Both the position numbers and the translations under genes were made by a program. Of a stretch of 64,000 bases of DNA, positions 16,706 to 26,224 are shown one piece after another. Source of the DNA: Roseovarius sp. 217 (GTDB taxonomy: Bacteria; Pseudomonadota; Alphaproteobacteria; Rhodobacterales; Rhodobacteraceae); assembly GCF_000152845.1 (NCBI RefSeq), contig NZ_CH902584.1, positions 3,699,562 through 3,763,561 on the forward strand, in the 5' to 3' direction. Numbering within the stretch: the first letter of the stretch is position 1; the number at the start of each line of letters is the position of its first letter. The notes beneath the pieces are model-generated. The model saw only the letters and a program-made list of their open reading frames with translations, ran no database searches and was not told where the DNA came from.

Positions 16706-19045
16706 TCAGAACGGCATGTCATCAGCACCCGTGATGAAGCGCGCAACGACCTTCTTGGTGCCTGCCTTGTCAAAGGCGATCTCAAGTTTGTCGCCTTCGA
16801 TCCCGATAATGGCGCCATATCCAAACTTCTGGTGAAAGACGCGCTCGCCGACCGTGTGCGCGCTAATCGCCTCAGCCTCAATAACCCTGTGCCTCGCCTC
16901 GCTTGGCTGACTCATGGGCCGTTCGCCGCCCCGCGCCTGAAGTCGCCGCCAGCCGGGACTGTTGTAGACATTGGCCTCGGCAGCACGGCTCTCAATCCCA
17001 CTGCCGGCGGCGGCACCATAGGCTCCGCCATAAAGACCCGGTGGGGTGAGAACCTCGACATGCGCCTCGGGCAATTCGTCGATGAAGCGCGACGGCATTT
17101 GCGATTGCCACTGGCCATAGACGCGGCGATTACCCGCAAAGGATATGGTGCAAACCTCTTCGGCGCGGGTTATGCCGACATAGGCCAGCCGCCGCTCTTC
17201 CTCCAGCCCGCGAACGCCGCTTTCGTCCATCGAGCGTTGCGATGGGAAAAGACCATCCTCCCATCCCGGCAGGAACACGGCCGGAAACTCCAGCCCCTTG
17301 GCGGCGTGCAGTGTCATGAGTGTGATTTTCTCGCCGTCTTCGCCCGCCTCATTGTCCATGATGAGGCTCACATGTTCCAGAAAACCTTGCAGGTTCTCGA
17401 ACCCTTCCAGAGCCTTCACCAATTCTTTTAGGTTCTCGAGCCGCCCGGGTGCCTCGGGCGTCTTATCGAGTTGCCACATCTCGGTATAGCCGCTCTCGTC
17501 AAGGATCATTTCAGCCAGTTCAATGTGGCTGAACTCGGCATCGCCTACCATCCGGCCCCATCGCGCAAGCCCGTCTATGAAACGGCGCAACTCAGCAGCA
17601 CCTTTACCGGTTATCCCTTTATCCTCGAGCAATATCCGCGCGCCCTCGACCAGCGGCACACCATTCTGACGAGCTGTCACCTGAATTTTTTGCTGCGCCT
17701 TGTCGCCCAACCCGCGTTTGGGCGTGTTCACGATCCGCTCAAAGGCCAGATCATCGGCGGGCGATACCACAAGACGGAAATAGGCCATGGCGTCGCGGAT
17801 TTCCAAACGCTCATAAAACCGCGGGCCGCCGATCACGCGATAGGCCAGACCGATGGTCAAAAACCGATCCTCAAAGGCACGCATCTGGTGGCTGGCGCGC
17901 ACGAGAATCGCCATCTCATCCAGCGAATAGGGCCGCATGCCGCGTGTACCGCGCCGCATGCTTTCTACCTCTTCTCCAATCCAGCGCGCCTCTTCCTCGC
18001 CGTCCCAATGACCGATCAGGCGTACCTTCTCGCCCTCTTTGGCCTCCGTCCACAGCTCCTTGCCCAGCCGGTCCCGATTGCCCGCAATCACGCCCGAAGC
18101 CGCCGCTAGGATATGCGGCGTCGAGCGGTAGTTCTGTTCCAGCCGGATCACCGCCGCACCGGGAAAATCCTTTTCGAACCGCAGGATATTGCCCACTTCG
18201 GCCCCGCGCCAGCCATAGATCGACTGATCATCATCACCCACGCAACAAATATTCTTGTGCCCCCCCGCCAAGAGACGCAGCCAGAGATATTGCGCGACGT
18301 TGGTATCCTGATACTCGTCCACGAGGATATAGCGGAACCAACGCTGGTATTGCCTGAGCACATCGTCGTGCTTTTGAAAGATCGTGACCACATGCAGCAG
18401 CAGGTCGCCGAAATCGACCGCGTTCAGCTCGCGCAGGCGGGTTTGATACTGCCGGTAGAGCGCCGGCCCCTTGCCATCATAGGCGCTCCCCTCAGAGGCG
18501 GGTAGATTGTCGGGCGTCCAGGCGCGGTTCTTCCATTGATCGATGATCCCGGCCAGCATCCGCGCCGGCCAGCGTTTGTCGTCAATGCCCGACGCCTGCA
18601 CCAGTTGTTTGAGCAGGCGCAGTTGGTCATCCGTGTCGAGAATGGTGAAATTCGATTTGAGATCAACCAGTTCAGCGTGACGGCGCAAGAGCTTGACGCA
18701 GATCGAGTGAAAGGTGCCCAGCCACGGCATCCCCTCGGCGGGCTGGCCCAAGAGGCGGCCTACACGCTCTTTCATCTCGCGCGCGGCCTTGTTGGTAAAG
18801 GTCACGGCTAGGATATCGCCGGGCCCCGCGCGCCCGGTGTTCATCAGATGCACGATGCGCGTGGTCAGCGCCTTGGTCTTGCCCGTCCCCGCCCCTGCGA
18901 GCATCAGCACGGGACCATCCAGCGTTTCCGCCGCGCGGCGCTGTTCGGGGTTGAGGTCATCAAGATAGGGCGCGGGCCGCGCCGCCATGGCACGCGCCGA
19001 GAGGCTGGCGCCCTCAAAGGCATCGGATTCGTCAAATCTGTTCAT
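16706..19045 (-). CDS. UvrD/PcrA-type ATP-dependent DNA helicase
   Basis: Superfamily I 3'-5' helicase of 779 residues for DNA repair or replication restart. Motifs seen: LNPEQRRAAE (Q motif), Walker A AGAGTGKT (50-57), VTFTNKAAREMK (Ia), DEYQDTN (II), GDDDQSIYGWRGA (III), RLEQNYRST (IV), TLHAAKGLEF (V) and YVGITRAEE (VI). The C-terminal tail GERVFHQKFGYGAIIGIEGDKL is the PcrA/UvrD tudor-like end. I chose the ATG at 19045 (MNRFDES); an upstream ATG at 19171 would add 42 residues that overlap the divergent gene and look non-coding. Confidence 0.95.
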   Translation of the reverse strand: MNRFDESDAFEGASLSARAMAARPAPYLDDLNPEQRRAAETLDGPVLMLAGAGTGKTKALTTRIVHLMNTGRAGPGDILAVTFTNKAAREMKERVGRLLGQPAEGMPWLGTFHSICVKLLRRHAELVDLKSNFTILDTDDQLRLLKQLVQASGIDDKRWPARMLAGIIDQWKNRAWTPDNLPASEGSAYDGKGPALYRQYQTRLRELNAVDFGDLLLHVVTIFQKHDDVLRQYQRWFRYILVDEYQDTNVAQYLWLRLLAGGHKNICCVGDDDQSIYGWRGAEVGNILRFEKDFPGAAVIRLEQNYRSTPHILAAASGVIAGNRDRLGKELWTEAKEGEKVRLIGHWDGEEEARWIGEEVESMRRGTRGMRPYSLDEMAILVRASHQMRAFEDRFLTIGLAYRVIGGPRFYERLEIRDAMAYFRLVVSPADDLAFERIVNTPKRGLGDKAQQKIQVTARQNGVPLVEGARILLEDKGITGKGAAELRRFIDGLARWGRMVGDAEFSHIELAEMILDESGYTEMWQLDKTPEAPGRLENLKELVKALEGFENLQGFLEHVSLIMDNEAGEDGEKITLMTLHAAKGLEFPAVFLPGWEDGLFPSQRSMDESGVRGLEEERRLAYVGITRAEEVCTISFAGNRRVYGQWQSQMPSRFIDELPEAHVEVLTPPGLYGGAYGAAAGSGIESRAAEANVYNSPGWRRLQARGGERPMSQPSEARHRVIEAEAISAHTVGERVFHQKFGYGAIIGIEGDKLEIAFDKAGTKKVVARFITGADDMPF

Positions 19046-19154
19046 GCCCGTGACAATAGCGCGGAGGCGGCGAGAGTTAAAGAGATGTTCGGGGATTGTT
19101 CCACCCACATCTGCCCTCTGGACAAGCCCCTGAAAACCCGCGCAAATGCGCGCC

Positions 19155-20294
19155 ATGACCCTGCATGCCACCTATCCCGCCCTGTCTGATCTGCGCGCCC
19201 GCGCGGCGCGGCGCATTCCGCATTTCGTCTGGGAATACCTAGACAGTGCCACCGGCACCGAGGCGACCAAGGCGCGCAACCGTCTGATGCTGGATCAGGT
19301 GCGGCTGAGCCCATCGATCCTGCACGGCGAATTCACGCCCGATATCACGGCCCCTCTCTTGGGCCAGATCCATGCGCTTCCAGTAGGCATCGCGCCGGTG
19401 GGCATGTCGGGCCTCATCTGGCCCGATGCCGAGCGGCTCTTGGCGCGGGCGGCAACGCAGGTGGGCATTCCCTATGGCCTCTCGACCGTGGCCAGTCAAA
19501 AGCCAGAGGATATCGGGCCGCATCTGAACGGCAATGGCTGGTTCCAGATGTATCCGCCGCGAGACACGGGCATTCGCACCGACATGCTGAACCGCGCCCG
19601 CAACGCCGGGTTCTCGGTACTTGTGCTGACTGTGGATGTGCCCGTGGGCAGCCGCCGCGAACGGCAGGTGCGCTCTGGCCTCACGCAGCCGCCCAAACTG
19701 ACCCCGCGCCTTTTGGCGCAGGTCGCGCGCTGTCCGACATGGGCGCTTGGCACCGCGCGGCTTGGCATGCCGCGCATGCGGCTGATTGACGATTACGCTG
19801 GCCAGACCAAGGGCCTGCCGTCAAACAAGCATGCGGGCTATTTGCTGCGCACCTCGCCCGACTGGGACTATCTGCGGTGGCTACGCGATGCTTGGGATGG
19901 GCCCCTTGTGGTCAAAGGAGTGCTGCGCGGCGACGACGCGGCAGCGCTCGAGAAAGCGGGCGTGGACGCGATCTGGATCTCGAACCATGCAGGCCGCCAA
20001 TTCGACGCCGCCCCCGCCACCATCGAGGCGTTGCCCGAAGTGCGCGCCGCAACCACCCTGCCCGTGATCATGGATGGCGGCATCGAGGGCGGGCTCGATG
20101 TGCTGCGCGCCATTGCCCTTGGGGCGGATTTCGTCATGTTGGGGCGTGGCTGGCACTATGCGCTTGGTGCCTTGGGCGAGATTGGCCCGGCGCATCTGGC
20201 GGATATTCTGGCCGAGGACCTGCGCGCCAACATGGGCCAGTTGGGCACGCGCACGCTCTGGGATGTGCGGTCGCGGCTGATCCCTAACGGGTAG
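19155..20294 (+). CDS. FMN-dependent alpha-hydroxy-acid dehydrogenase/oxidase (LldD-like)
   Basis: Flavoenzyme of the lactate dehydrogenase/glycolate oxidase family, about 379 residues. Seen are YLDSATGTEATKARN near the N-terminus, the PVGIAPVGMSGLIWPDAE FMN strand, LVVKGVLRGDDA (active-site Lys), SNHAGRQFDAAP (catalytic His and Arg) and DGGIEGGLDVLRAIALGA (FMN phosphate site). The substrate, probably L-lactate or a related 2-hydroxy acid, is not determined. An ATG 9 bases upstream (19146) is an equal candidate; neither shows a clear ribosome site. Confidence 0.9.
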   Translation: MTLHATYPALSDLRARAARRIPHFVWEYLDSATGTEATKARNRLMLDQVRLSPSILHGEFTPDITAPLLGQIHALPVGIAPVGMSGLIWPDAERLLARAATQVGIPYGLSTVASQKPEDIGPHLNGNGWFQMYPPRDTGIRTDMLNRARNAGFSVLVLTVDVPVGSRRERQVRSGLTQPPKLTPRLLAQVARCPTWALGTARLGMPRMRLIDDYAGQTKGLPSNKHAGYLLRTSPDWDYLRWLRDAWDGPLVVKGVLRGDDAAALEKAGVDAIWISNHAGRQFDAAPATIEALPEVRAATTLPVIMDGGIEGGLDVLRAIALGADFVMLGRGWHYALGALGEIGPAHLADILAEDLRANMGQLGTRTLWDVRSRLIPNG

Positions 20295-20353
20295 GGCCGA
20301 CCACCCGTCGGGACAGGAAATTTCCCTTGCCGGTGAATACCCAGTTTGCCGGA

Positions 20354-20396
20354 TTGCACAAACCTTTCACAAATCTTACAAGGATGCAGCGCTGCA
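20354..20396 (+). promoter_or_regulatory. Predicted sigma-70 promoter and 12-bp palindrome before pyruvate carboxylase
   Basis: TTGCAC (20354-20359) and TACAAG (20377-20382) are separated by 17 bases, a plausible -35/-10 pair. A perfect palindrome TGCAGCGCTGCA (20385-20396) lies at the expected start point and could be an operator. The carboxylase ATG is 50 bases further on, with GGGGGGA as ribosome site. Confidence 0.4.
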
Positions 20397-20447
20397 ATGC
20401 GGCATAGACTGTCGCGCCGCCAGAACTGATAAACCGGGGGGACAGGC

Positions 20448-23400
20448 ATGGCCGACTTCAAGAAAATTCTCATCGCCAACCGGGGCGAAATCGCCATCCG
20501 CATCATGCGGGCCGCCAATGAAATGGGCAAGAAAACCGTCGCTGTCTTTGCCGAAGAGGACAAGCTCGGGCTGCACCGGTTCAAGGCGGATGAGGCGTAT
20601 CGCATCGGCGAGGGCATGGGGCCGGTTCAGGCCTATCTGTCGATCGAGGAAATAATCCGCGTGGCCAAGCTCTCGGGGGCGGATGCGATCCACCCCGGTT
20701 ACGGCCTGCTGTCCGAGAACCCGGCCTTTGTCGATGCCTGCGACGCGGCGGGCATCACCTTTATCGGGCCGCGAGCCGAAACCATGCGCGCACTCGGCGA
20801 CAAGGCAAGTGCGCGACGCGTGGCGATTGAAGCTGGCGTGCCGGTCATCCCCGCCACCGAAGTTCTGGGCGACGACATGAAGGCCATCCGCAAGCAGGCC
20901 AAGGAGGTCGGTTATCCCTTGATGCTCAAGGCATCCTGGGGCGGCGGCGGGCGCGGCATGCGCCCCATCGAGAACGAGAGCGAGCTAGAGGATAAGGTCC
21001 GAGAAGGGCGGCGCGAGGCCGAGGCGGCCTTTGGCAATGGCGAGGGCTATCTGGAAAAGATGATCCTGCGCGCGCGCCATGTCGAGGTTCAGATCCTCGG
21101 CGACAAACATGGCAATATGTATCACCTCTTTGAGCGGGACTGCTCGGTGCAGCGCCGCAACCAAAAGGTGGTCGAGCGTGCCCCTGCCCCGTATCTGTCG
21201 GAGACGCAGCGAGAGGAAATCTGTCAACTTGGCTACAAGATCTGCAAGCATGTGAACTATGAATGTGCGGGCACCGTCGAATTCCTGATGGATATGGACA
21301 CCGGCAAATTTTATTTCATCGAGGTCAATCCGCGCGTTCAGGTCGAGCACACCGTAACCGAGGCTGTGACCGGCATCGACATCGTGCAGGCTCAGATCAA
21401 GATCGCCGAGGGCAAGAGCCTGATGGAAGCGACCGGCAAGGCCAGCCAATATGACATCACCCTGCATGGCCACGCGCTCCAGACCCGGATCACCACCGAG
21501 GACCCGCTCAACAATTTCATTCCCGATTATGGCCGCATCACCGCCTATCGCTCGGCCACCGGCATGGGCATTCGCCTTGATGGCGGCACCGCCTATGCGG
21601 GGGGTGTGATCACGCGCTATTATGACAGCCTGCTGACCAAGGTCACGGCTTGGGCACCCACGCCCGAACAGGCGATTGCCCGCATGGACCGTGCCCTGCG
21701 CGAATTCCGTATTCGCGGCGTGAGCACCAACATCGCCTTTGTCGAGAACTTGCTCAAGCACCCGACATTCCTGAACAATACCTACACGACTAAATTCATC
21801 GATACGACGCCGGAGCTGTTCAAATTCGCCAAGCGGCGGGATCGCGGCACGCGCGTTCTGAGCTATATCGCCGACATCACAGTTAATGGGCATCCCGAGG
21901 TCGAGGGGCGCACCCGCCCAGCCGCCGATCTCAAACTGCCGCGCGCGCCGCGCCCAACCAACCCCGAGATCAAGGATGGCCCAAAGCAGATCCTTGAACA
22001 AAAGGGCGCGCAGGCCGTGGCCGACTGGATGGCGGCGCAAAAGCATCTCTTGATCACCGACACAACCATGCGCGACAGTCATCAATCGCTCTTGGCCACG
22101 CGGATGCGCTCGATCGACATGATCGGCATCGCGCCCAATTACGCCCATGATCTACCAGGGTTGTTTTCGGTCGAATGCTGGGGTGGCGCGACGTTTGACG
22201 TGGCCTACCGCTTCCTTGACGAATGCCCTTGGCAACGGTTGCGCGACATTCGCGCCGCCATGCCCAACCTGCTTACGCAAATGCTGCTGCGCGGCTCGAA
22301 CGGGGTGGGCTATACCAACTATCCCGACAATGTGGTTGCGGCCTTTGTCAAACAAGCGGCCGAGAGCGGCGTTGATATTTTCCGCGTCTTCGATCCGCTG
22401 AACTGGGCCGAGAACATGCGCGTGTCCATGGATGCCGTGCTCGACTCGGGCAAGGTGCTGGAGGCCGCGATCTGCTACACCGGAGACATGCTGGACCCGG
22501 CGCGTTCCAAGTATGATCTGAAATACTACCTCTCAATGGCCAAGGATCTGAAGGCCGCAGGCACGCATATCCTGTGCATCAAGGACATGGGCGGGCTGAT
22601 GAAACCAGCCACGGCGAGCGTGCTCTTCAAGGCGCTCAAGGAAGAGGTGGGCCTGCCGCTGCATTTCCACACCCATGACACAGCGGGCATCGCCGGGGCG
22701 ACGATCCTTGCGGCGTCCGAGGCCGGGGTGGATGCGGTAGATTGCGCCATGGATTCGCTCTCGGGCAATACCTCTCAGGCGACGATTGGCACGATCATTG
22801 AGGCGCTGCGCCACACGCCGCGCGACACGGGCCTCGATATTACCGCCATCCGGCACATCTCGAACTATTGGGAATCGGTGCGCAACCATTACGCCGCTTT
22901 CGAGAGCGGGATGCAGTCGCCCACCTCCGAGGTCTATCTGCACGAGATGCCCGGCGGGCAGTTTACCAACCTCAAGGCGCAAGCGCGCTCGATGGGGATG
23001 GAGGACCGCTGGCACGACATCGCGCGCACCTATGCCGATGTGAACCAGATGTTCGGCGATGTCATCAAGGTGACACCGATCGCCAAGACGGTGGGCGATC
23101 TGGCGTTGATGATGGTGAGCCAAGGCCTGACTTGTGAGGACGTGCTCGACCCTACGACCGAGGTTAGCTTTCCCGACTCGGTGATCACACTGATGAAGGG
23201 CTATGTGGGACAGGCACCGGGCGGCTTCCCCCCCGCCATCGTCAAGAAGGTGCTGAAGGGCGAAGAGCCCATCACCGTGCGCCCCGGCACGCTGTTGCCG
23301 CCCGAGGATCTGGACGCGCGGCTTGCAGAACTGACCGAGCGTTTTGGCAAGAAGATCGACAACGAAGACCTGATGGGCAGCCTGATGTATCCCAAGGTTT

Positions 23401-23888
23401 TCGCCGATTACATGGAGCGTCACGCTCAATTCGGGCCCGTGCGCACCCTGCCCACACGCACCTTCTTTTATGGGATGGAAACCGGCGAGGAAATCACCGC
23501 CGAAATCGACCCTGGCAAGACCCTTGAGATCCGGTTGGTCGCGGTGAGCGAGACGCAAGAGGACGGGGAAGCGCGGGTATTCTTTGAACTCAATGGTCAG
23601 CCGCGCACCGTGCGCGTGCCCGACCGGCGGATCAAGGACAAGGTCGCTGCCCGGCCCAAGGCGGAATTGGGCAACGCCAACCACATCGGCGCGCCAATGC
23701 CCGGTGCCGTGGCAACGGTCGCGGTCAAGGCGGGGCAAAAGATCAAAGCAGGCGATCTCTTGTTGACCATCGAGGCAATGAAGATGGAAACCGGCCTGCA
23801 CGCCGAGCGGGACGCGACCGTCAAGGCGGTGCATGTCCAGCCCGGCAGCCAGATCGACGCGAAGGATCTGCTGGTGGAACTGGAGTAA
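20448..23888 (+). CDS. pyc: Pyruvate carboxylase (single-chain, biotin-dependent)
   Basis: Anaplerotic enzyme making oxaloacetate from pyruvate, bicarbonate and ATP. All domains are in one chain of 1146 residues: biotin carboxylase (KKILIANRGEIAIRIMRAA at the N-terminus; ASWGGGGRGMR ATP loop; YFIEVNPRVQVEHTVTE), carboxyltransferase (about 535-850; TTMRDSHQSLLATRMR, FHTHDTAGI), the PYC tetramerisation region, and biotinyl domain with the carrier lysine K1112 in EAMKMET. The length and order are those of the alpha4 type. It is preceded by its own promoter-like sequence and followed by a hairpin repeat, so it is probably monocistronic. Confidence 0.97.
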   Translation: MADFKKILIANRGEIAIRIMRAANEMGKKTVAVFAEEDKLGLHRFKADEAYRIGEGMGPVQAYLSIEEIIRVAKLSGADAIHPGYGLLSENPAFVDACDAAGITFIGPRAETMRALGDKASARRVAIEAGVPVIPATEVLGDDMKAIRKQAKEVGYPLMLKASWGGGGRGMRPIENESELEDKVREGRREAEAAFGNGEGYLEKMILRARHVEVQILGDKHGNMYHLFERDCSVQRRNQKVVERAPAPYLSETQREEICQLGYKICKHVNYECAGTVEFLMDMDTGKFYFIEVNPRVQVEHTVTEAVTGIDIVQAQIKIAEGKSLMEATGKASQYDITLHGHALQTRITTEDPLNNFIPDYGRITAYRSATGMGIRLDGGTAYAGGVITRYYDSLLTKVTAWAPTPEQAIARMDRALREFRIRGVSTNIAFVENLLKHPTFLNNTYTTKFIDTTPELFKFAKRRDRGTRVLSYIADITVNGHPEVEGRTRPAADLKLPRAPRPTNPEIKDGPKQILEQKGAQAVADWMAAQKHLLITDTTMRDSHQSLLATRMRSIDMIGIAPNYAHDLPGLFSVECWGGATFDVAYRFLDECPWQRLRDIRAAMPNLLTQMLLRGSNGVGYTNYPDNVVAAFVKQAAESGVDIFRVFDPLNWAENMRVSMDAVLDSGKVLEAAICYTGDMLDPARSKYDLKYYLSMAKDLKAAGTHILCIKDMGGLMKPATASVLFKALKEEVGLPLHFHTHDTAGIAGATILAASEAGVDAVDCAMDSLSGNTSQATIGTIIEALRHTPRDTGLDITAIRHISNYWESVRNHYAAFESGMQSPTSEVYLHEMPGGQFTNLKAQARSMGMEDRWHDIARTYADVNQMFGDVIKVTPIAKTVGDLALMMVSQGLTCEDVLDPTTEVSFPDSVITLMKGYVGQAPGGFPPAIVKKVLKGEEPITVRPGTLLPPEDLDARLAELTERFGKKIDNEDLMGSLMYPKVFADYMERHAQFGPVRTLPTRTFFYGMETGEEITAEIDPGKTLEIRLVAVSETQEDGEARVFFELNGQPRTVRVPDRRIKDKVAARPKAELGNANHIGAPMPGAVATVAVKAGQKIKAGDLLLTIEAMKMETGLHAERDATVKAVHVQPGSQIDAKDLLVELE

Positions 23889-23895
23889 CGCCTCC

Positions 23896-23976
23896 CTGTC
23901 ACCCTCGGGCTTGTCCCGAGGGTCTCTCCCCGCAAGAGATCGCCGGGTCAGGCCCGAGGATGACAGGCAGGCGACA
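23896..23976. repeat. Palindromic intergenic repeat (REP-like), also a likely terminator
   Basis: The stretch opens with CTGTCACCCTCGGGC and closes with GCCCGAGGATGACAG, near-complementary outer arms. It contains an inner hairpin ACCCTCGGGC-TTG-TCCCGAGGGT (23901-23923). Elements reading GTCA-CCTCGGGC-TTG-CCCGAGG are common dispersed intergenic palindromes in alphaproteobacteria. It is placed right after the pyruvate carboxylase stop and would also terminate transcription. Only one copy is in this window. Confidence 0.75.
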
Positions 23977-24049
23977 CCACCGAAAGCCCTTTTGCAATCC
24001 CGTCAATTCGGCCATGCTACGCGCCATATGCCCCGTGACAGGCCGCGCC

Positions 24050-24850
24050 ATGCAGAAAATACTCGTCTTCACTGATATTCACATCGTTGCCCAAGGCCAG
24101 TCCATCATCGGCCTCGATCCCTTCGCGCGCTTTACCCAAGGACTTGCGCACGCGCTGACGCGACACCCTGATGCTGCCCGGATCGTGCTCTGTGGCGACC
24201 TGACCCACCGCGCCGCACCCGAGGAATACGCTCGCCTGCGCGGGGCACTCGCGGATTGCCCCCTGCCCGTCAGCCTGATGCTGGGCAATCACGACCGCCG
24301 CGCACCATTTCTAGACGCCTTTCCCGAGGCCATGCGCATGGAAACAGGGCATATCCAGCATCATGCCGACATCGGGACACATCGGCTGATCTGTCTCGAC
24401 ACACTGGATGAGACGGCTTCGGATCTGCACTCGGGCTGGCTCTGCCCCGTGCGGCTTGACTGGCTGGAGCACAGTCTGGCTGAGGCGGACACCCGCCCGG
24501 TCATTGTCTTTACCCATCACCCGCCGATCGACACGGGCTTTGCCGGGATGGATGCCATTGGCCTTCGCAACCGGGCCGAATTCATTGCGCGGCTCAAGGC
24601 GGCGGGTAATGTCGTTCAGATCGTATCGGGCCATGTTCACCGCACGGTGCTGGGGTCGGCAGGGGGCATTCCCACCGCCATCCTCAAGAGCCCCTGTCAC
24701 CAGATGCCCATGGCGCTGGACGCTCAGGACACGAGCCTCTCAATTGACGAGCCGGGTGCCTATGGCCTCTTGTTGCTGACCGAGACAGGGGTGATTTTCC
24801 ATACTGAGGATTTCACCCTGCCCCCGGCCCGTTCCGCAACCTATTCCTGA
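24050..24850 (+). CDS. Calcineurin-like metallophosphoesterase (CpdA-like)
   Basis: Dimetal phosphodiesterase of 266 residues. The full metal-site set is present: FTDIHIV (DxH), LCGDLTH (GDxxH), LGNHDRR (GNHD), FTHHPP and SGHVHR (GHxH). The set and length resemble 3',5'-cyclic nucleotide phosphodiesterases of the CpdA class. The start at 24050 (MQKILVFTDIH) places the first motif at residue 9; upstream in-frame sequence from 23960 overlaps the repeat and is unlikely to be translated. Its stop is 16 bases before the MAPEG gene. Confidence 0.88.
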   Translation: MQKILVFTDIHIVAQGQSIIGLDPFARFTQGLAHALTRHPDAARIVLCGDLTHRAAPEEYARLRGALADCPLPVSLMLGNHDRRAPFLDAFPEAMRMETGHIQHHADIGTHRLICLDTLDETASDLHSGWLCPVRLDWLEHSLAEADTRPVIVFTHHPPIDTGFAGMDAIGLRNRAEFIARLKAAGNVVQIVSGHVHRTVLGSAGGIPTAILKSPCHQMPMALDAQDTSLSIDEPGAYGLLLLTETGVIFHTEDFTLPPARSATYS

Positions 24851-24866
24851 CCAGAAAGCACAGCGC

Positions 24867-25256
24867 ATGTCCCTTGCCATCAGCCCTCTTTACGCGGGCC
24901 TCATCGGCCTTCTCTTCGTCCTCCTGAGCGTGCTGGTCATCGCCGCCCGATTTAAAACCAATGTTTCTTTGGGCGATGGCGGGGAGAAGTTGTTGATCCG
25001 CCGCATCCGGATGCAGGCCAATTGCGCCGAATACGCCCCGCTCGGCCTGATCCTGCTGGGCATGGCCGAACTTCAGGGCGCGCCGGGATGGGTTGTTCAT
25101 CTGCTGGGCTTGATGCTGCTCTTGGGGCGGGTGCTGCATGCAGTGGGATTTGGGCGCACGCCAGAGATCATGCCGATGCGCAGTGCCGGAGTGGTGCTGA
25201 CCTTTGCCATGCTGATCCTCAGCGCGCTTGCCAATATCGGTCACGCGTTGCTATGA
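24867..25256 (+). CDS. MAPEG family membrane protein
   Basis: 129-residue integral membrane protein with four predicted helices. The family core is visible in helix 2: RIRMQANCAEYAPLGLILLGMAEL (spanning about residues 47-70; NxxEY core), with the GRVLHAVGF motif after helix 3. MAPEG proteins are glutathione-linked membrane enzymes or relatives; the bacterial ones, including the YecN group, are mostly uncharacterised. It lies 16 bases after the phosphoesterase gene, so co-transcription is likely. Confidence 0.88.
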   Translation: MSLAISPLYAGLIGLLFVLLSVLVIAARFKTNVSLGDGGEKLLIRRIRMQANCAEYAPLGLILLGMAELQGAPGWVVHLLGLMLLLGRVLHAVGFGRTPEIMPMRSAGVVLTFAMLILSALANIGHALL

Positions 25257-25389
25257 CGGATGTCAGCGTGCAGGCCGTGACGGCGCAGAAGACTTTCCCT
25301 GCTGGCAAAAATCGTCCATCATCCTAGAACGTACTGAGATCCGCGTCGCACGCGTCCCTGCCGCGACCCGGATGAGGGAGGACCTGATC

Positions 25390-25683
25390 ATGTGCCGAAT
25401 TTTTGCCGGACAAGACCCCGACCGCTATGAGTTGGTCACGCGCCGCATGCGCCTGAATGGCCAGAGCACCAGCATCCGTCTGGAGAAATCCTTTTGGGGT
25501 ATCCTCGACGAAATCGCCGAGAGCGAGGGGCTGACGACCCCCGGTTTCGTGTCGAAACTGCATGCCGAAGTGCTGGAACTGCACGGCGAGCCTGCCAATT
25601 TCACGTCGCTCTTGCGCTGTACCTGCCTAGTGCACCGCGAAAACCCGCTGGAGGCCGAGGCACGCCATATGGCGGCGGAGTAA
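25390..25683 (+). CDS. Ribbon-helix-helix domain protein
   Basis: 97-residue small protein whose central part (LNGQSTSIRLEKSFWGILDEIAESEG) matches the ribbon-helix-helix fold used for DNA binding in Arc/MetJ-type repressors; SIRLEKSFW would be the DNA-contacting strand. This variant family is widespread in alphaproteobacteria and unstudied. The start at 25390 (MCRIFAG) is supported by GGGAGG 10 bases upstream; two further in-frame ATGs upstream lack this. No partner toxin gene is adjacent, so I do not call it an antitoxin. Confidence 0.8.
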   Translation: MCRIFAGQDPDRYELVTRRMRLNGQSTSIRLEKSFWGILDEIAESEGLTTPGFVSKLHAEVLELHGEPANFTSLLRCTCLVHRENPLEAEARHMAAE

Positions 25684-25772
25684 GACAAATCAAGGCGTAG
25701 TATCCCCTTACTACCCGCCCTGCCTCTGCTTTGGTAACTTTTCCGAACCAAATACAGTATTCGGAGGGCATG

Positions 25773-26168
25773 ATGGCCAAAGCCATTCACAGCATGATTC
25801 GCGTTCTCGACGAGGCGCGGTCAGTTGATTTCTATTCTCGGGCCTTTGGGCTGCGCGTTGCGGACCGGCTGGATTTCGAAAAATTCACCCTCGTCTACAT
25901 GTCGAATAACGAAAGCCCCTTTGAGGTGGAATTGACCATCAACAAGGGACGCACCGAGCCATATGACCGTGGCGATGGTTACGGTCATCTCGCCGTGCTT
26001 GTGGAAGATCTTGCCGCCGAGCATTCACGATTCGAGGCAGAGGGATTGAGTCCGCGTAAGATCGTGGAATTCGCCCCTGACGGCAAACTCGTGGGCAAGT
26101 TTTTCTTTGTCGCAGATCCTGATGGTTACGAAATCGAAGTACTGGAACGCGGCGGGCGTTTCAAATGA
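25773..26168 (+). CDS. Lactoylglutathione lyase-like VOC protein (glyoxalase I)
   Basis: 131-residue vicinal-oxygen-chelate protein. Metal and substrate residues fit glyoxalase I: HSMIRVLD (His near residue 5), YMSNNESPFEVELTIN (Glu), GYGHLAVLVEDL (His) and YEIEVLERGG (Glu). It probably converts the methylglyoxal-glutathione adduct to lactoylglutathione. Two ATGs occur in tandem (25770, 25773); the second has better spacing from GGAGGG (25763-25768). A strong terminator follows at once. Confidence 0.9.
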   Translation: MAKAIHSMIRVLDEARSVDFYSRAFGLRVADRLDFEKFTLVYMSNNESPFEVELTINKGRTEPYDRGDGYGHLAVLVEDLAAEHSRFEAEGLSPRKIVEFAPDGKLVGKFFFVADPDGYEIEVLERGGRFK

Positions 26169-26174
26169 GAGCAA

Positions 26175-26207
26175 GGGCGCGTCCGGGGAGGGACGCGCCC
26201 ATTTTTT
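26175..26207 (+). terminator. Rho-independent terminator after the glyoxalase-like gene
   Basis: Stem GGGCGCGTCC / GGACGCGCCC with a 6-base loop, followed by ATTTTTT. It begins 7 bases after the stop codon. Confidence 0.92.
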
Positions 26208-26224
26208 GCATGGGAGGATAACAC

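Noticed and set aside
25390..25683. Antitoxin of a toxin-antitoxin pair (ribbon-helix-helix protein)
   Set aside because: No toxin-like gene flanks it; the neighbours are a MAPEG protein and a glyoxalase.
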